Shown: positions 9,290 to 19,028, counted from the stretch's first letter. The stretch: DNA of 64,000 bases from Ruegeria sp. HKCCD7303 (GCF_013111185.1 NZ_WVRE01000002.1:930001-994000); one strand, 5' to 3'. Translations and numbers: made by a program. The notes: generated from the letters alone by a model not told the origin.

Positions 9290-9719
9290 ATCGCACTGTG
9301 CTCGATGATCGCCCCTGCAAAAGCATAATTTTTTGTTAATTTATGTGCAAAAAATATAGACAAATATGCGCCATTTCATGCGCGTTTAGCAAGTTTAATG
9401 TTCAAGTCACGATCAAACCATCGTTTCTCGCACCTCTGACACGGCAAGTGGATGGGCCTTTCTGGGTTGCCAAGCACAATAAAGTCTTACTTTTTCCGAG
9501 GCGCAGAAATGGCCAGGATCGGTGTTGCCGTGCACAGTTGAAATTCTGTTTGCGCCCCGTATCTCTTAGCTTGTGAAAGCACTCATCAACTTGCGCTGAC
9601 GATCCTTTTACCCCACGACCCTTGGTTAGGCTTTACTTGACGAATGACTGGGTCGACAAACAAATAGGTCTACTGATCGTGCCGCCCCTGAAACGAGCGC
9701 AGCAAAACGGAGTAAGTTT
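9290..9719. other. Divergent intergenic region between FecR and TonB operons
   Basis: A 430-bp gene-free stretch carrying the promoters of the two divergent operons. It is AT-rich at 9325-9390. An open frame at 9343-9576 has no family resemblance and no convincing ribosome site, so it was not called. No operator could be named. Confidence 0.5.
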
Positions 9720-10154
9720 ATGTTTTCCAGTCGCATTTTAGCAGCGGCAGCGTTTTGCGCCAGCCTGTCGTCTACCGCGCTAGCGCAATCTGATACCAAA
9801 CAGGATGGCAAACTCTTCGTAGAACTGAATGCGGTCCAGGATGTCACCGGATCATGCAGGCTAACCTTTTTGGCCAAGAATGAAACCGGGCTTACGATTG
9901 ATGGCGCGGTATTTGAAACCGTTGTTTTTGATGCCGAAGGTGGTGTTGTGACCTTGTCCCTGTTCGATTTCCGTGACTTGCCGGCGAACAGACCCCGCGT
10001 ACGCCAGTTTGATTTACCAAACCGAACTTGCGCCGAAGTTGGGCAGGTCTTGATAAACGGAACGAACTCTTGCCTGGTCGATGGCGCTGAAAGCCAGATA
10101 TGCGGAAAGACCCTGTCGCTGAGCAGTCGAGTAGCCATGGAGCTTTTGGGATGA
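9720..10154 (+). CDS. Small secreted protein leading the ExbB-ExbD-TonB operon
   Basis: A 144-residue protein with a clear signal peptide (about 1-22, ending ALAQ). The mature part is a probable beta-rich domain with four cysteines (TGSCRLTF, NRTCAEVG, NSCLVDG, QICGKTL) that could form two disulfides. I do not recognise a named family. Its stop overlaps the ATG of the ExbB-like gene (ATGA), so it is translationally coupled to the proton-channel complex and may be a periplasmic accessory of it. Confidence 0.8.
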   Translation: MFSSRILAAAAFCASLSSTALAQSDTKQDGKLFVELNAVQDVTGSCRLTFLAKNETGLTIDGAVFETVVFDAEGGVVTLSLFDFRDLPANRPRVRQFDLPNRTCAEVGQVLINGTNSCLVDGAESQICGKTLSLSSRVAMELLG

Positions 10155-10816
10155 GTCCTTTAACCGCACTTCGTGAGATTTTCGCACTTGGCGGGCCGGT
10201 CGTGGCGATCCTGATCGCGATGTCCGTGCTGACGCTGGCTGTCACTCTTTACAAACTCTGGCAATTTGCGGCCTGTGGTGTCGGGAGACATAAAGTGCTG
10301 TCCGAAGCACTTGCCGCATGGAACGCTGGCGACCAACACGCCGCCCGAGCAAAGCTGGCCGGTAGCAAAAGTTATCTGGCCCCTATTGTCGGCGCGGCGA
10401 TGGATGCAGCGGGCGTAGCCGGAGCCGATGACAGACTGGATGCCGAAACCGGCCTTGTGCTTGCCGGGCTTGAGCGCGGTTTTCGCCTGTTGGACACTGT
10501 GGCGCAGCTTGCACCCTTACTGGGACTATTTGGCACCGTTCTTGGTATGATCAGCGCGTTTCAGAGCCTGCAGGCCGCAGGGTCGTCAGTGGATCCTTCG
10601 GTTCTGGCTGGCGGCATCTGGGTCGCCTTGATAACCACTGCGGTGGGGCTGGCCGTTGCAATGCCAACGTCCATGGTTTTGTCTTGGCTCGAAAGCCGCA
10701 CAGCGCGCGAGCGTGTGTTTGCGGACAAAGCCCTGCGCACGGTTCTGGTGCCCGGGCCCTCGATCAATAGCGCAGCAGGTACCGCACCGGTTTCGGCTGC
10801 ACCAGAACATGCGTAA
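10151..10816 (+). CDS. exbB: MotA/TolQ/ExbB proton channel family protein
   Basis: A 221-residue inner-membrane protein starting MSPLTALREIF. Three hydrophobic segments are visible: about 14-33, 118-140 (LDTVAQLAPLLGLFGTVLGM, the family signature) and 160-185. It forms the proton-conducting pentamer that energises TonB. The start was chosen at 10151 because it makes the 4-bp overlap with the previous gene and gives a normal family length. TolQ is an alternative, but the downstream TonB protein favours ExbB. Confidence 0.9.
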   Translation: MSPLTALREIFALGGPVVAILIAMSVLTLAVTLYKLWQFAACGVGRHKVLSEALAAWNAGDQHAARAKLAGSKSYLAPIVGAAMDAAGVAGADDRLDAETGLVLAGLERGFRLLDTVAQLAPLLGLFGTVLGMISAFQSLQAAGSSVDPSVLAGGIWVALITTAVGLAVAMPTSMVLSWLESRTARERVFADKALRTVLVPGPSINSAAGTAPVSAAPEHA

Positions 10817-11174
10817 CACGGCACCATTTGTCCGGCGGCGGATGTCGATGACGCCCCTGATCGACGTGATCTTTCTGCTTTTGCTGTTCTTCATGCTGTC
10901 CTCGACTTTCTCGAGGTTCAGCGAGATTGAACTCAGCAGTGCAACCCAGGGCGCAGCAAGCGAAACAACGACAATCGAACGCTTTTTTGTGCAGCTCGGC
11001 GCCGAGCGGGTCGCGCTGAATGGTCAAGTTACGTCGCTTGAAAACTTGGACAGTCAGATTAAGTCCGGTCAGGTTTTAATCAGCCTTGATCCGGATACAT
11101 CCGCACAACGCCTTGTGGACCTTCTTGTTCGCCTGCGCGGGCGCGAAGGTCTCATGGTTAGAGTGTTGGAGTAA
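10809..11174 (+). CDS. exbD: ExbD/TolR family biopolymer transport protein (first copy)
   Basis: A 121-residue single-pass protein starting MRNTAPFVRRR. The transmembrane helix follows MTPLIDVIFLLLLFFML, in which the Asp is the conserved proton-path residue of ExbD/TolR. A periplasmic domain follows. It overlaps the exbB stop by 8 bp. The upstream in-frame extension lies inside exbB and was rejected as a start. Confidence 0.9.
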   Translation: MRNTAPFVRRRMSMTPLIDVIFLLLLFFMLSSTFSRFSEIELSSATQGAASETTTIERFFVQLGAERVALNGQVTSLENLDSQIKSGQVLISLDPDTSAQRLVDLLVRLRGREGLMVRVLE

Positions 11175-11178
11175 AAGA

Positions 11179-11556
11179 ATGATCCGCCACATCCGAACCA
11201 GCCGAAACCGCGATTCAACCATCCCGCTGATCAATGTTGTCTTTCTTATTCTAATCTTTTTTCTGATCGCCGGCACAATAGCTCCTCCATTGGATCCGGA
11301 CCTGGAATTGGTGAACACTGCAGATCTTGAAGGCCGTGAACCACCCGATGCGCTTGTTCTTCATCAGGACGGAACACTGAGCTTTCGCGGCAGGCCAACA
11401 GACGCCGAAGCTTTCATGGCCGATCGAGAAACCGGGCCGGTGCGCATCGTGCCAGACAGAAATGCGTCTGCGCCCCGATTGATGGAAATCACCAGCACCC
11501 TGCGCCGGTTAGGCGCTCCGTCGGTTTTTCTTGTGACAGAACAGGCCCTCGAATGA
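11179..11556 (+). CDS. exbD: ExbD/TolR family protein (second copy)
   Basis: A 125-residue ExbD-like protein starting MIRHIRTSRNRDS, 4 bp after the first ExbD. In its membrane helix (STIPLINVVFLILIFFLIAG) the conserved helix aspartate of ExbD is replaced by asparagine (LINVVF instead of LIDVVF). The pair may therefore be an asymmetric ExbD heterodimer in which only the first copy carries the protonatable residue. The C-terminal region (RIVPDRNASAPRLMEI) resembles the periplasmic ExbD domain. Confidence 0.88.
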   Translation: MIRHIRTSRNRDSTIPLINVVFLILIFFLIAGTIAPPLDPDLELVNTADLEGREPPDALVLHQDGTLSFRGRPTDAEAFMADRETGPVRIVPDRNASAPRLMEITSTLRRLGAPSVFLVTEQALE

Positions 11557-12680
11557 TCAGGCGGTCTATCTTTGTCGCGATTCTCGCGATCTCGGTATCG
11601 CTGTTGATGCATCTCGCGGGCCTGAGCCTGACCGTGCCAAACCTGTCAAACCAAGCCGCAGGTGAAAGCCGTACCGATACTGTCGAACTGAGCAACAGTT
11701 TTGAAGAGTTTGCAGATGCCCGGCTTGAACCTGTCGAACCCGAACCGGCAGAGACACCACCCCCTCTGGAAGAACCGCCAATTGAGCCCAGAGAGGCCGA
11801 AGCCCCCACAAGCGACGCCCGTGTCGCGTCGCCCGACCCAAAACAGACCTACGCGCCCGATACCGGAGACTCCGCAATCATTCAGCCCAGAGCACCGGAA
11901 GAAGCGGTCACCGAACCTGTGGAACAGGGCCCGGATGATACCGGTGAAGCTGCGCAAACCGCAGGGGCTGACACCGTGACTGAAACGCCAGAAGCGCCCC
12001 CAGATCAAACAGCATCTCCGGTTGAACCGTCTTCGGTCGAAGATCCGGTATCAGAAGAACAGCTTGCTGCGCTGCCAGCCGAGCTATCTCCTGTCGACCC
12101 GGAAAACGGTGAAACCGTCGAACCTGTAACACCCCAAGCAACCCAGGAACCGTTGGATGAGGAGGCAGATCTGCCCATCCCCGAAGCGGAAGCAGACGAA
12201 ACCGAACAAGCGCTGGTTTCGTCTCTTCGACCACGGCCGCCCAACCGCGACGCGCAACACGCCCAACCAAGAACACTGGAGCGCTTCAACAATTTCGACA
12301 ATCTGCGCTTTCCAGAGCAGACGATTGAATCGCCGCTCTCTGCCTTCAAAAGAGAAGGTGTGGACGTCTTTCGACAAAGCAGAAGCAGCAATCGATCTGG
12401 TGGGCGCGGCCCAGGAAACTCGGATTCAACGAATTATGCCGGTGAGGTTCTGGTTCATTTAAACCGGGCCCCGATTGTCTATGTCGCAGCGCGCGGATAT
12501 GCGCGCGTGTTTTTTGAAATCAGTCCCGATGGCACTTTGGCGTGGGTCGATATTGTCGAAAGCTCTGGCTCACCCGATATAGAGCGCGCCGCAAAGCAAC
12601 AGGTTCGCACCGCCGCGCCGTTCCCGCGCCCACCTGGCGGCGTCAGTCGAAAACTGTCATTCTACTACCAGATTAGATGA
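11553..12680 (+). CDS. tonB: Energy transducer TonB
   Basis: A 375-residue protein: N-terminal membrane anchor (about 5-25), a long acidic Pro/Glu-rich linker (about 45-230), and a C-terminal TonB domain (about 290-375; VHLNRAPIVYVAARGYARVFFEI followed by SSGSPDIERAAKQQV). It couples the ExbB/D proton channel to outer-membrane receptors. The start overlaps the second exbD by 4 bp. No TonB-dependent receptor is in the window, so the imported substrate is unknown. Confidence 0.88.
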   Translation: MIRRSIFVAILAISVSLLMHLAGLSLTVPNLSNQAAGESRTDTVELSNSFEEFADARLEPVEPEPAETPPPLEEPPIEPREAEAPTSDARVASPDPKQTYAPDTGDSAIIQPRAPEEAVTEPVEQGPDDTGEAAQTAGADTVTETPEAPPDQTASPVEPSSVEDPVSEEQLAALPAELSPVDPENGETVEPVTPQATQEPLDEEADLPIPEAEADETEQALVSSLRPRPPNRDAQHAQPRTLERFNNFDNLRFPEQTIESPLSAFKREGVDVFRQSRSSNRSGGRGPGNSDSTNYAGEVLVHLNRAPIVYVAARGYARVFFEISPDGTLAWVDIVESSGSPDIERAAKQQVRTAAPFPRPPGGVSRKLSFYYQIR

Positions 12681-12714
12681 TTAGGTGGGCCTTTTAGCAT
12701 CGTCTGTTACGCAG

Positions 12715-13344
12715 CTAACTGGCCCCTGACACTCTCAGACCTCCTGTCTGCTCCAACAAATCCACAATTGCGCCAACCCCTTTTCGATTGCGAAGTGACG
12801 AGAACAGAAAAGGTCTTCCTTTGCGCATCTTTTGCGCGTCTCGTTCCATAACCTCCAACGACGCACCGACATGAGGTGCCAGATCGGTTTTGTTGATTAC
12901 CAGGATGTCCGACTTGGTGATCGCTGGCCCACCTTTTCTAGGTATTTCCTCGCCAGCAGCCACATCAATTACATAGATTGTAAGGTCAGCAAGTTCGGGG
13001 CTGAACGTCGCGGACAGATTGTCACCACCACTTTCAATCAGCACAACGTCCAGATCAGGATGACGCGCCTGCATTTCAGCGACAGCGGCCAGATTGATCG
13101 AGGCGTCTTCGCGAATTGCAGTGTGCGGGCAGCCTCCGGTTTCCACGCCAATGATCCGGTCCCTGGGCAGGACTTGCATACGCATAAGCGCTTCGGCATC
13201 CTCTTGTGTGTAAATATCATTGGTTATGACGCCCACTGAACAGACATCTCGAAGAGCTTCGGACAGTGCAGCGGTCAACGTGGTTTTTCCAGCTCCTACC
13301 GGGCCGCCAATGCCGACGCGAAGTGGGCCGTTCATATTCGTCAT
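12715..13344 (-). CDS. ureG: Urease accessory GTPase UreG
   Basis: A 209-residue SIMIBI-class GTPase that drives nickel delivery to urease. The P-loop [10 protein letters not shown] is near residue 13, the metal-binding Cys-Pro-His stands in [12 protein letters not shown] near 66, and [16 protein letters not shown] and [10 protein letters not shown] are standard UreG motifs. It overlaps ureF by 4 bp and is the last gene of the urease operon. Confidence 0.96.
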   Translation of the reverse strand: MTNMNGPLRVGIGGPVGAGKTTLTAALSEALRDVCSVGVITNDIYTQEDAEALMRMQVLPRDRIIGVETGGCPHTAIREDASINLAAVAEMQARHPDLDVVLIESGGDNLSATFSPELADLTIYVIDVAAGEEIPRKGGPAITKSDILVINKTDLAPHVGASLEVMERDAQKMRKGRPFLFSSLRNRKGVGAIVDLLEQTGGLRVSGAS

Positions 13345-13994
13345 GTTCGGAATATCCTCGAATATTGTGTTTCGTGCTTCATGGATGCGATGTCCGTCAG
13401 AAACGCTGTTGAGCTCAGTTGATCCAAGCCAGCCTTTTGTGCCCTGCTAGCGATCTTCTCACACAATGGTGTAAGGGTGCGGATCAATCGCTGCGCGTCA
13501 GTTTGGCCCAAAGGAACTAGGCGCGTTGCGCAAGCTACAAGATTGCTGGCGAATGCTTGCAGAAACATCTTGGTCGTTAAAGACACGGGGAGATTCTGCC
13601 GACAGGCAGCTTGCCCTACACTGACCGGGTACGTAAGTTGGCGTAGATCCAACTCCCAGACATCTCGCGTCACATTTCCAAACGCCTGCCCCAACAAATC
13701 GGTCTCCATAAGCCGTTCGGATGACGCGCAGAAGGCCCGTGCGGTCGCATCGATGTTGACCAGTTCACCTTGTGTCCGCGCCCTGTATGCCGCGACAACA
13801 AACAACGCGTCATTCCACCCCGAGCCGTGCTCCAGCACATCCGAAATCCATTCTTCGGCGTCCTGTGAGCACGTGACACACCCTTCGTCAATCGCTGCCT
13901 CCAGGCCATGAGAATAGGCAAAACCCCCTACAGGGTAAGCAGGGGACAGCCATTGGGCCAAGGTCAGGATATCGGTGTCAGTGGGTGTGGCCAT
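13341..13994 (-). CDS. ureF: Urease accessory protein UreF
   Basis: A 217-residue accessory protein that, with UreD and UreG, forms the activation complex. It starts [23 protein letters not shown], where the [16 protein letters not shown] stretch is the UreF signature. A further upstream ATG at 14021 is possible but would run deeper into ureE; the chosen start gives the usual length. It overlaps both neighbours. Confidence 0.93.
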   Translation of the reverse strand: MATPTDTDILTLAQWLSPAYPVGGFAYSHGLEAAIDEGCVTCSQDAEEWISDVLEHGSGWNDALFVVAAYRARTQGELVNIDATARAFCASSERLMETDLLGQAFGNVTRDVWELDLRQLTYPVSVGQAACRQNLPVSLTTKMFLQAFASNLVACATRLVPLGQTDAQRLIRTLTPLCEKIASRAQKAGLDQLSSTAFLTDIASMKHETQYSRIFRT

Positions 13995-14430
13995 GAGTCC
14001 GACCGTGACCATAAGCGCCACCTTCGGGTGTGAACGGTTGGTGCACTTCCTGCACCGTAGCCCCGATTTTCAAAAGCATGTCATTGATGACATGGTCGAC
14101 CTGTATGAACAGGCGGTCTTTCTCGATTTGGCACGGTGTATGACGATTGCCAATGTGCCAGGCGATGCGCGTCAGGTCCGGGGCTGTCACCTGAAGCAAA
14201 GCTTCCGGCGCTGCCCGGATTTCCACCTCGCGCCCGTCATCGAGGATCAGCGCGCCTCCGTGATCTAACGACGTTGTCTGCGCCAGATCGATCAATATCT
14301 GCTCGCCACTTTCGCATGTCAGAACCTTGCGACGCAGGAACCGATCATCATAGGTCAGGTACAAGCTGTCCGCCGGGTCGCTGTGCGTGTGACCCGAATA
14401 CTGACGCGCGGTACACAGAAGGGCAGTCAT
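13978..14430 (-). CDS. ureE: Urease accessory metallochaperone UreE
   Basis: A 150-residue nickel chaperone. The N-terminal domain contains LTYDDRFLRRKVLTCESGEQ, and the C-terminal domain has AWHIGNRHTPCQIE with the conserved metal histidine. The tail [11 protein letters not shown] is a short histidine-rich nickel-binding extension. It lies 28 bp after the DUF1127 gene in the urease operon. Confidence 0.95.
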   Translation of the reverse strand: MTALLCTARQYSGHTHSDPADSLYLTYDDRFLRRKVLTCESGEQILIDLAQTTSLDHGGALILDDGREVEIRAAPEALLQVTAPDLTRIAWHIGNRHTPCQIEKDRLFIQVDHVINDMLLKIGATVQEVHQPFTPEGGAYGHGRTHGHTH

Positions 14431-14458
14431 GCGATCCCCTCCTCAGCACCGGAAACAG

Positions 14459-14683
14459 TCAGAGCCAGATAGAATCCGCAAATACCTGATGCACAATCCG
14501 TTCGCGCGTAAGGCCGCGCTTTTTCAGTTCTTCGTCGCTGAGCGATTGCAAGTAGTTGACTTGCCGCACGCGCGATTGCGCTTCGGCCAAGCTCATTAGA
14601 ACTGAAAAGATTGATGACCCGATGGATGCGATCAAGCCACGCAGCGAAATCCGTGCGTGCGTCTGAGTTGCTGAGTCTGCCAT
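14459..14683 (-). CDS. DUF1127-domain small protein inside the urease operon
   Basis: A 74-residue protein. Residues about 38-66 (RQVNYLQSLSDEELKKRGL) match the DUF1127 motif of small alphaproteobacterial proteins, some of which have been linked to RNA turnover and phosphate or nitrogen responses. It sits between ureC and ureE on the same strand. It is not part of canonical urease operons I know, so either it is an insertion or a local regulator. The start was placed at MADSATQ because upstream sequence shows no domain. Confidence 0.75.
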   Translation of the reverse strand: MADSATQTHARISLRGLIASIGSSIFSVLMSLAEAQSRVRQVNYLQSLSDEELKKRGLTRERIVHQVFADSIWL

Positions 14684-14804
14684 TTGGACCCTCGTAATCG
14701 TTGGTCCTCCCTTGGGTTTGAATATTTGTCATATCGGCCTCATTGAGTAGTGCATGTTTGCTCATGGCTCCGTTGCGCGCGCTGCAACGCAGCACAATTC
14801 TTAG

Positions 14805-16565
14805 TCAAAACAAAAAATAGCGTTGCGCCATTGGCAGCACTTCAGCGGGTTGGCAGGTCAATAATTCGCCGTCTGCCCGCACCTCGTAGGTTTCCGGATC
14901 AACCTCGACATGAGGTGTCGCACTGTTCAGCAGAAGGTCCTGTTTGCCGATCTCCCGTGTGTTCCGTACAGCCACGGTTTGCTTGGCTAATCCCAGTGTA
15001 TCACCGATCCGATCCTCCTGCGCGGCCTGCGAGACAAATGTGATCGCGGAATGTTCAACCGATCTCCCATAGGCGCCAAACATCGGGCGGCTATAAACAG
15101 GTTGCGGTGTAGGGATCGAAGCGTTGGGATCACCCATTTGAGCGCAAGCAATGGTACCACCCAGCAAAACTATCTCGGGCTTCACTCCGAAAAAGGCTGG
15201 GTTCCACAGGACCAGATCGGCACGCTTGCCTTCTTCGATGCTGCCGATTTCGTGGCTCAGTCCATGCGCAATGGCCGGGTTGATAGTGTACTTTGCAATG
15301 TAACGCCGAACACGAAGATTGTCGTTGTCTCCGGTTTCCTCGCTCAGACGTCCGCGTTGTTTCTTCATTTTATCGGCGGTTTGCCACGTACGGATCAGCA
15401 CCTCGCCCACGCGGCCCATAGCCTGACTGTCAGACGCGATGATCGAGAAGGCACCCATATCGTGCAGGATATCCTCGGCCGCAATGGTCTCGCGCCGGAT
15501 ACGGCTTTCGGCAAAGGCCACGTCTTCGGGAATGGATTTGTCAAGGTGATGGCATACCATCAGCATGTCCAGGTGCTCTTCAACCGTATTGACGGTGAAG
15601 GGGCGTGTTGGGTTGGTCGAGGATGGCAGAACATGGTTCTCGCCGCAGATCTTGATGATGTCTGGGGCGTGGCCGCCACCTGCACCTTCGGTATGGAAGG
15701 CATGGATCGTTCGGCCTTTCATGGCAGCCACGGTATTTTCTACAAAACCAGATTCGTTCAGCGTGTCGGTATGGATCATCACCTGCACGTCCATCGCATC
15801 CGCAACCGAAAGGCAGCAGTCGATGGCGGCAGGGGTTGTTCCCCAGTCCTCGTGCAGTTTCATCGCGCAAGCGCCTGCCTTGACCTGTTCCTCCAGCGCC
15901 GCTGGCAGTGAGGCGTTGCCCTTCCCCGCGAAGGCCAGGTTCATGGGAAAGGCATCCGCCGCTTGCAACATCCGGCCGATATGCCAGGGCCCCGGCGTAC
16001 AGGTGGTCGCCAGAGTGCCATGTGCAGGACCGGTGCCACCACCAAGCATGGTCGTCAGGCCGGAATGCAGCGCATCTTCGATCTGCTGGGGGCAAATGAA
16101 ATGAATATGACTATCAAACCCGCCTGCCGTCAGGATGCGCCCCTCGCCTGCGATGGCCTCGGTCCCTGGGCCGATAATGATGTCTACACCCGGCTGGGTA
16201 TCGGGGTTCCCTGCTTTGCCGATTTTAGCGATCCGCCCGTCCTTCAGCCCCACATCTGCCTTGTAGATACCGGAATGATCAACGACCAGAGCGTTGGTGA
16301 TCACCGTATCAACAGCCCCCTGAGCACGCGTGACCTGAGATTGCCCCATCCCGTCGCGGATTACTTTACCGCCGCCAAACTTGACTTCTTCGCCATAGAC
16401 GTCTTCGCGGTGACCCGTTTTGCTGAACCGCGCGGCTGTCGCGCGATCCACAATCAGATCTCTTTCCACCTCGATAATAAGATCGGTGTCGGCCAACCTA
16501 ACCTTATCACCCACAGTTGGGCCGAACATGGCGGCATAATCACTCCGGCTGATCTTGCCCGGCAT
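14805..16565 (-). CDS. ureC: Urease alpha subunit
   Basis: The catalytic subunit, 586 residues, hydrolysing urea to ammonia and carbamate. Visible active-site elements are [14 protein letters not shown] (first two nickel histidines), [15 protein letters not shown] (carbamylated lysine bridging the two Ni ions), [14 protein letters not shown], and [16 protein letters not shown] with further nickel and substrate ligands. The mobile-flap sequence [22 protein letters not shown] is complete, so the enzyme appears intact. It overlaps ureB by 26 bp. It is slightly longer than the usual ~570 residues. Confidence 0.98.
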   Translation of the reverse strand: MPGKISRSDYAAMFGPTVGDKVRLADTDLIIEVERDLIVDRATAARFSKTGHREDVYGEEVKFGGGKVIRDGMGQSQVTRAQGAVDTVITNALVVDHSGIYKADVGLKDGRIAKIGKAGNPDTQPGVDIIIGPGTEAIAGEGRILTAGGFDSHIHFICPQQIEDALHSGLTTMLGGGTGPAHGTLATTCTPGPWHIGRMLQAADAFPMNLAFAGKGNASLPAALEEQVKAGACAMKLHEDWGTTPAAIDCCLSVADAMDVQVMIHTDTLNESGFVENTVAAMKGRTIHAFHTEGAGGGHAPDIIKICGENHVLPSSTNPTRPFTVNTVEEHLDMLMVCHHLDKSIPEDVAFAESRIRRETIAAEDILHDMGAFSIIASDSQAMGRVGEVLIRTWQTADKMKKQRGRLSEETGDNDNLRVRRYIAKYTINPAIAHGLSHEIGSIEEGKRADLVLWNPAFFGVKPEIVLLGGTIACAQMGDPNASIPTPQPVYSRPMFGAYGRSVEHSAITFVSQAAQEDRIGDTLGLAKQTVAVRNTREIGKQDLLLNSATPHVEVDPETYEVRADGELLTCQPAEVLPMAQRYFLF

Positions 16566-16872
16566 CTTTCAAAGCCCCCATGATGTGCATGTTAAAACCA
16601 TAAATGTGCCGCCGCCCGTCATAAGGAACCAGCATCACTTCGCGGGCCTGACCCGGTTCAAATCGAACGGCCGTCCCCGCAGGAATATCCAGCCGCATCC
16701 CCAAAGCTGCATGGCGATCAAAATCCAGGGCAGCGTTCGCCTCGGCAAAGTGGTAATGGCTGCCGACCTGTACTGGCCTGTCACCTGTATTGGCGACCAT
16801 AACAAGGCGACTGCTGCGCCCGGCGTTCAGCGTCAGTGAGCCGTCGGCCGGAATGACCTCACCCGGAATCAT
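16540..16872 (-). CDS. ureB: Urease beta subunit
   Basis: A 110-residue structural subunit with the family opening [11 protein letters not shown] and the block [18 protein letters not shown] near residue 38. It ends GQDQPE over the start of ureC and begins overlapping the stop of the 53-residue membrane ORF by 4 bp (ATGA). Confidence 0.96.
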   Translation of the reverse strand: MIPGEVIPADGSLTLNAGRSSRLVMVANTGDRPVQVGSHYHFAEANAALDFDRHAALGMRLDIPAGTAVRFEPGQAREVMLVPYDGRRHIYGFNMHIMGALKDAGQDQPE

Positions 16873-17030
16873 TTGGTCAGCTTGGTCAGCAGCGCGATGA
16901 GAGCAAAAGCAATCAAAGCCAGCCCAGCGCCCAACGTGGCATAGTCGGTTGGGTGTGCGTGAATATGCGTGCCAGTGTGGGCTATTGCCGGGCCAGAAAG
17001 AACAAGGGCGGGAAAGAGCATGCGGATCAT
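16869..17030 (-). CDS. 53-residue His-rich single-pass membrane ORF between ureA and ureB
   Basis: The peptide begins [17 protein letters not shown], a signal-like hydrophobic stretch, then [10 protein letters not shown] (four histidines in ten residues), then a hydrophobic helix of about 20 residues ([18 protein letters not shown]) and ends KLTK. It starts 18 bp after ureA and overlaps ureB by 4 bp, which strongly suggests real translation. A periplasmic histidine cluster next to a membrane helix in a nickel-enzyme operon suggests metal handling, but no function is established here. Confidence 0.72.
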   Translation of the reverse strand: MIRMLFPALVLSGPAIAHTGTHIHAHPTDYATLGAGLALIAFALIALLTKLTK

Positions 17031-17048
17031 AACGCGTTCCTTTTTTGA

Positions 17049-17351
17049 TTAACGAATGGGATTGTGAACAGTGACAAGCTTGGTTCCATCGGGAAACGTT
17101 GCCTCGACTTGTACTTCGTGGATCATCTCTGGCACGCCTTCCATACAGTGTTCCCGGCTGATGACTTCAGCCCCGGCTTGCATCATGTCAGCGACCGATC
17201 GACCATCGCGCGCACCTTCGACCACGGCGTCCGTAATCAGGGCGATGGCTTCGGGGTGATTCAGCTTAACGCCGCGGGCCAGCCTCTTGCGGGCAACTTC
17301 CGCGGCCATAGCGACCAACAGCTTGTCTTTTTCACGTGGGGTCAGGTTCAT
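17049..17351 (-). CDS. ureA: Urease gamma subunit
   Basis: A 100-residue structural subunit with the typical opening [12 protein letters not shown], the block [15 protein letters not shown], and [18 protein letters not shown] near the C-terminus. It lies 1 bp after ureD. Length and sequence are canonical. Confidence 0.97.
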   Translation of the reverse strand: MNLTPREKDKLLVAMAAEVARKRLARGVKLNHPEAIALITDAVVEGARDGRSVADMMQAGAEVISREHCMEGVPEMIHEVQVEATFPDGTKLVTVHNPIR

Positions 17352-17352
17352 G

Positions 17353-18258
17353 TCAGAGCATCCAGCATCGGGGCAATGTGCCTTTGTTCAGTTGCCGCAA
17401 AACCGGCATCAGGGTACGGCGCAGGGCAAAGCTGTTTTCAGCCAGGGCGCGAACAATCAGCAATTCGTTTTGTATAAGTGTCGCCCCTGCCGTATCCGGC
17501 AGCATGTCGCGAACCGGGCCCAAATGAGCTTCAACAGCCTTCGAGGCAAATACGATCAACGCCATTGCCCCAGCGCCGTTTGCGATATGCGGCTTGGACA
17601 GATGAGCGTTCAAGTCGCCTGAAAACTGTATCGCATCCAGAAAAACCGGACCTTTTTGGCGGTGTATCTCGATCCGATCACTGAGACGGATTTTGCTGAG
17701 CCGCTCTCCCATCGCCGCGCGCCCGAAGACCATTGGCTCGATCATCAACAACTCAGCCTCAGGAGCTAAATCGATCTTCAGCCGACGCTCCAACGCGCTA
17801 TCGTTGAACAGGATCGTCTCTTGCGGCAACCAATTCACACGAGCGCCAGACTGAACTGTCAGGTGGTTGGTAATCTGGCCGATTTCTTCAGGCTGCGCTT
17901 TGTAGACACGTTCGCAAGCCTGCGTTGTCAGCGTCAGCGTAGTGCCTTCTGCAGCTTTGCCTGAAAACCGAAATCTATCGCCCCCGGTCACTCCACCGGC
18001 CGTGTTGAGAAGAACCGCCTCCAAATGCGGCGTTGTGGTTCTTGGGAACAAGCACTTGAAGGACCCGGAATGGTGAAACCTGTCTAATACACTCTTAGCG
18101 CCCAGCAGCTTGGTGCTTAGGTTAACTGAACCAGCGGCGCGTGGTGGGTTCGCACTTTGCGCGGGTTTTATAACAGCAGCTTGAGTAATAAGGCACCTTT
18201 GGAAGACCTGTTGGTGCCATCTGTTTCCTTGCTGACGCGCCGAAACGCCAATTTGCAC
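17353..18258 (-). CDS. ureD: Urease accessory protein UreD
   Basis: A 301-residue accessory protein that binds the apo-urease trimer. Recognisable elements are [13 protein letters not shown] near residue 85, TQACERVYK near 112 and [16 protein letters not shown] near 140. It is the first gene of the urease operon. The first ~30 residues (to about [10 protein letters not shown]) look unlike the family and the true start may be downstream. The promoter should be in 18259-18449. Confidence 0.93.
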   Translation of the reverse strand: MQIGVSARQQGNRWHQQVFQRCLITQAAVIKPAQSANPPRAAGSVNLSTKLLGAKSVLDRFHHSGSFKCLFPRTTTPHLEAVLLNTAGGVTGGDRFRFSGKAAEGTTLTLTTQACERVYKAQPEEIGQITNHLTVQSGARVNWLPQETILFNDSALERRLKIDLAPEAELLMIEPMVFGRAAMGERLSKIRLSDRIEIHRQKGPVFLDAIQFSGDLNAHLSKPHIANGAGAMALIVFASKAVEAHLGPVRDMLPDTAGATLIQNELLIVRALAENSFALRRTLMPVLRQLNKGTLPRCWML

Positions 18259-18449
18259 CGTCGCAGAATGCCTAGTTTCGCGTCATCCGATCAAATATTA
18301 ACCGAATGCACGCCCGGCGGCCTAAAATTTAAGCAGGTTCACCCTATAAATGAATGCGTCTCACCCTAAACCCGCAAGTCGCACTGCGTTGCGGAAGTCG
18401 AAAGGACCGCCGCAACGCAAAGCACGTTCGTTAAGTTTGGCCGCTGCGC

Positions 18450-18902
18450 TTAGCCAACGTATTGATCGGCAACAACTTCCCCAAACCTGTCAAAAAACTT
18501 GGCCGAGAGTTTTTTGGCAGTTCCTGAGATCAACCTGCTGCCCAGTTGTGCAATTTTACCGCCAATTGCGACCTTGGCGGTATAAGACAGCACTGTTTCT
18601 TCCCCATCAGCCACAAGAGAGACATCAGCGCCACCATTTGCGAAACCTGCAGCTCCTCCCTTCCCTTCTCCACTCAACGAGAACGCATCAGGCGCTTCTG
18701 AATTGTCCAGCGTAACCTCGCCATTGAATCGCGCCTTAACGGGGCCGATTTTCAGCACAACTTTGGCCTCAAGATGCTCAGGTGAATGCTGGATAAGCTC
18801 TTCGCACCCAGGAATGCATTCGCGCAGGACATCCGGGTCATTCAGCGCGCGGTACACTACGTCTCGGGGCGCAGAGATGCGAATTTCGTCATTTAGCTCC
18901 AT
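18450..18902 (-). CDS. coxG: CoxG-like SRPBCC protein (CO dehydrogenase subunit G family)
   Basis: A 150-residue START/SRPBCC-fold protein: MELNDEIRISAPRDVVYRALNDPDVLRECIPGCEEL is the family opening, and the C-terminal part has a conserved ISGTAKKLSAKFFDRF helix. In Oligotropha, CoxG has been linked to membrane anchoring of CO dehydrogenase; that role is transferred by family and position. It is the last gene of the cluster in the order C-M-S-L-D-E-F-G. Confidence 0.9.
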   Translation of the reverse strand: MELNDEIRISAPRDVVYRALNDPDVLRECIPGCEELIQHSPEHLEAKVVLKIGPVKARFNGEVTLDNSEAPDAFSLSGEGKGGAAGFANGGADVSLVADGEETVLSYTAKVAIGGKIAQLGSRLISGTAKKLSAKFFDRFGEVVADQYVG

Positions 18903-18917
18903 CTGAGGATCCTTTTC

Positions 18918-19028
18918 TCAACAACATCTTGGGAAAACACGAAGTGCCACCTCGGTCGCTTCTTCCGGGGTCGAATCCGGTTTTGCAGCCCGGAAGGACG
19001 CCAACCAGTTAAGCCATTTTTTCTTCAT
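18918..19028 (-). CDS. Possible 36-residue ORF between coxF and coxG
   Basis: A short frame starting MKKKWLNWLASFRAAK and ending RVFPRCC. It overlaps the end of the XdhC-like gene by 20 bp and ends 15 bp before coxG. The basic, amphipathic start and tight spacing are suggestive, but with no family match it may be spurious. Confidence 0.3.
   Translation of the reverse strand: MKKKWLNWLASFRAAKPDSTPEEATEVALRVFPRCC

Noticed and set aside
9343-9576. 77-codon ORF between the FecR and TonB operons
   Set aside because: No ribosome site, no domain, and composition unlike its neighbours.
15051-15911. 286-codon open frame antisense to ureC
   Set aside because: Shadow of the urease alpha subunit gene.
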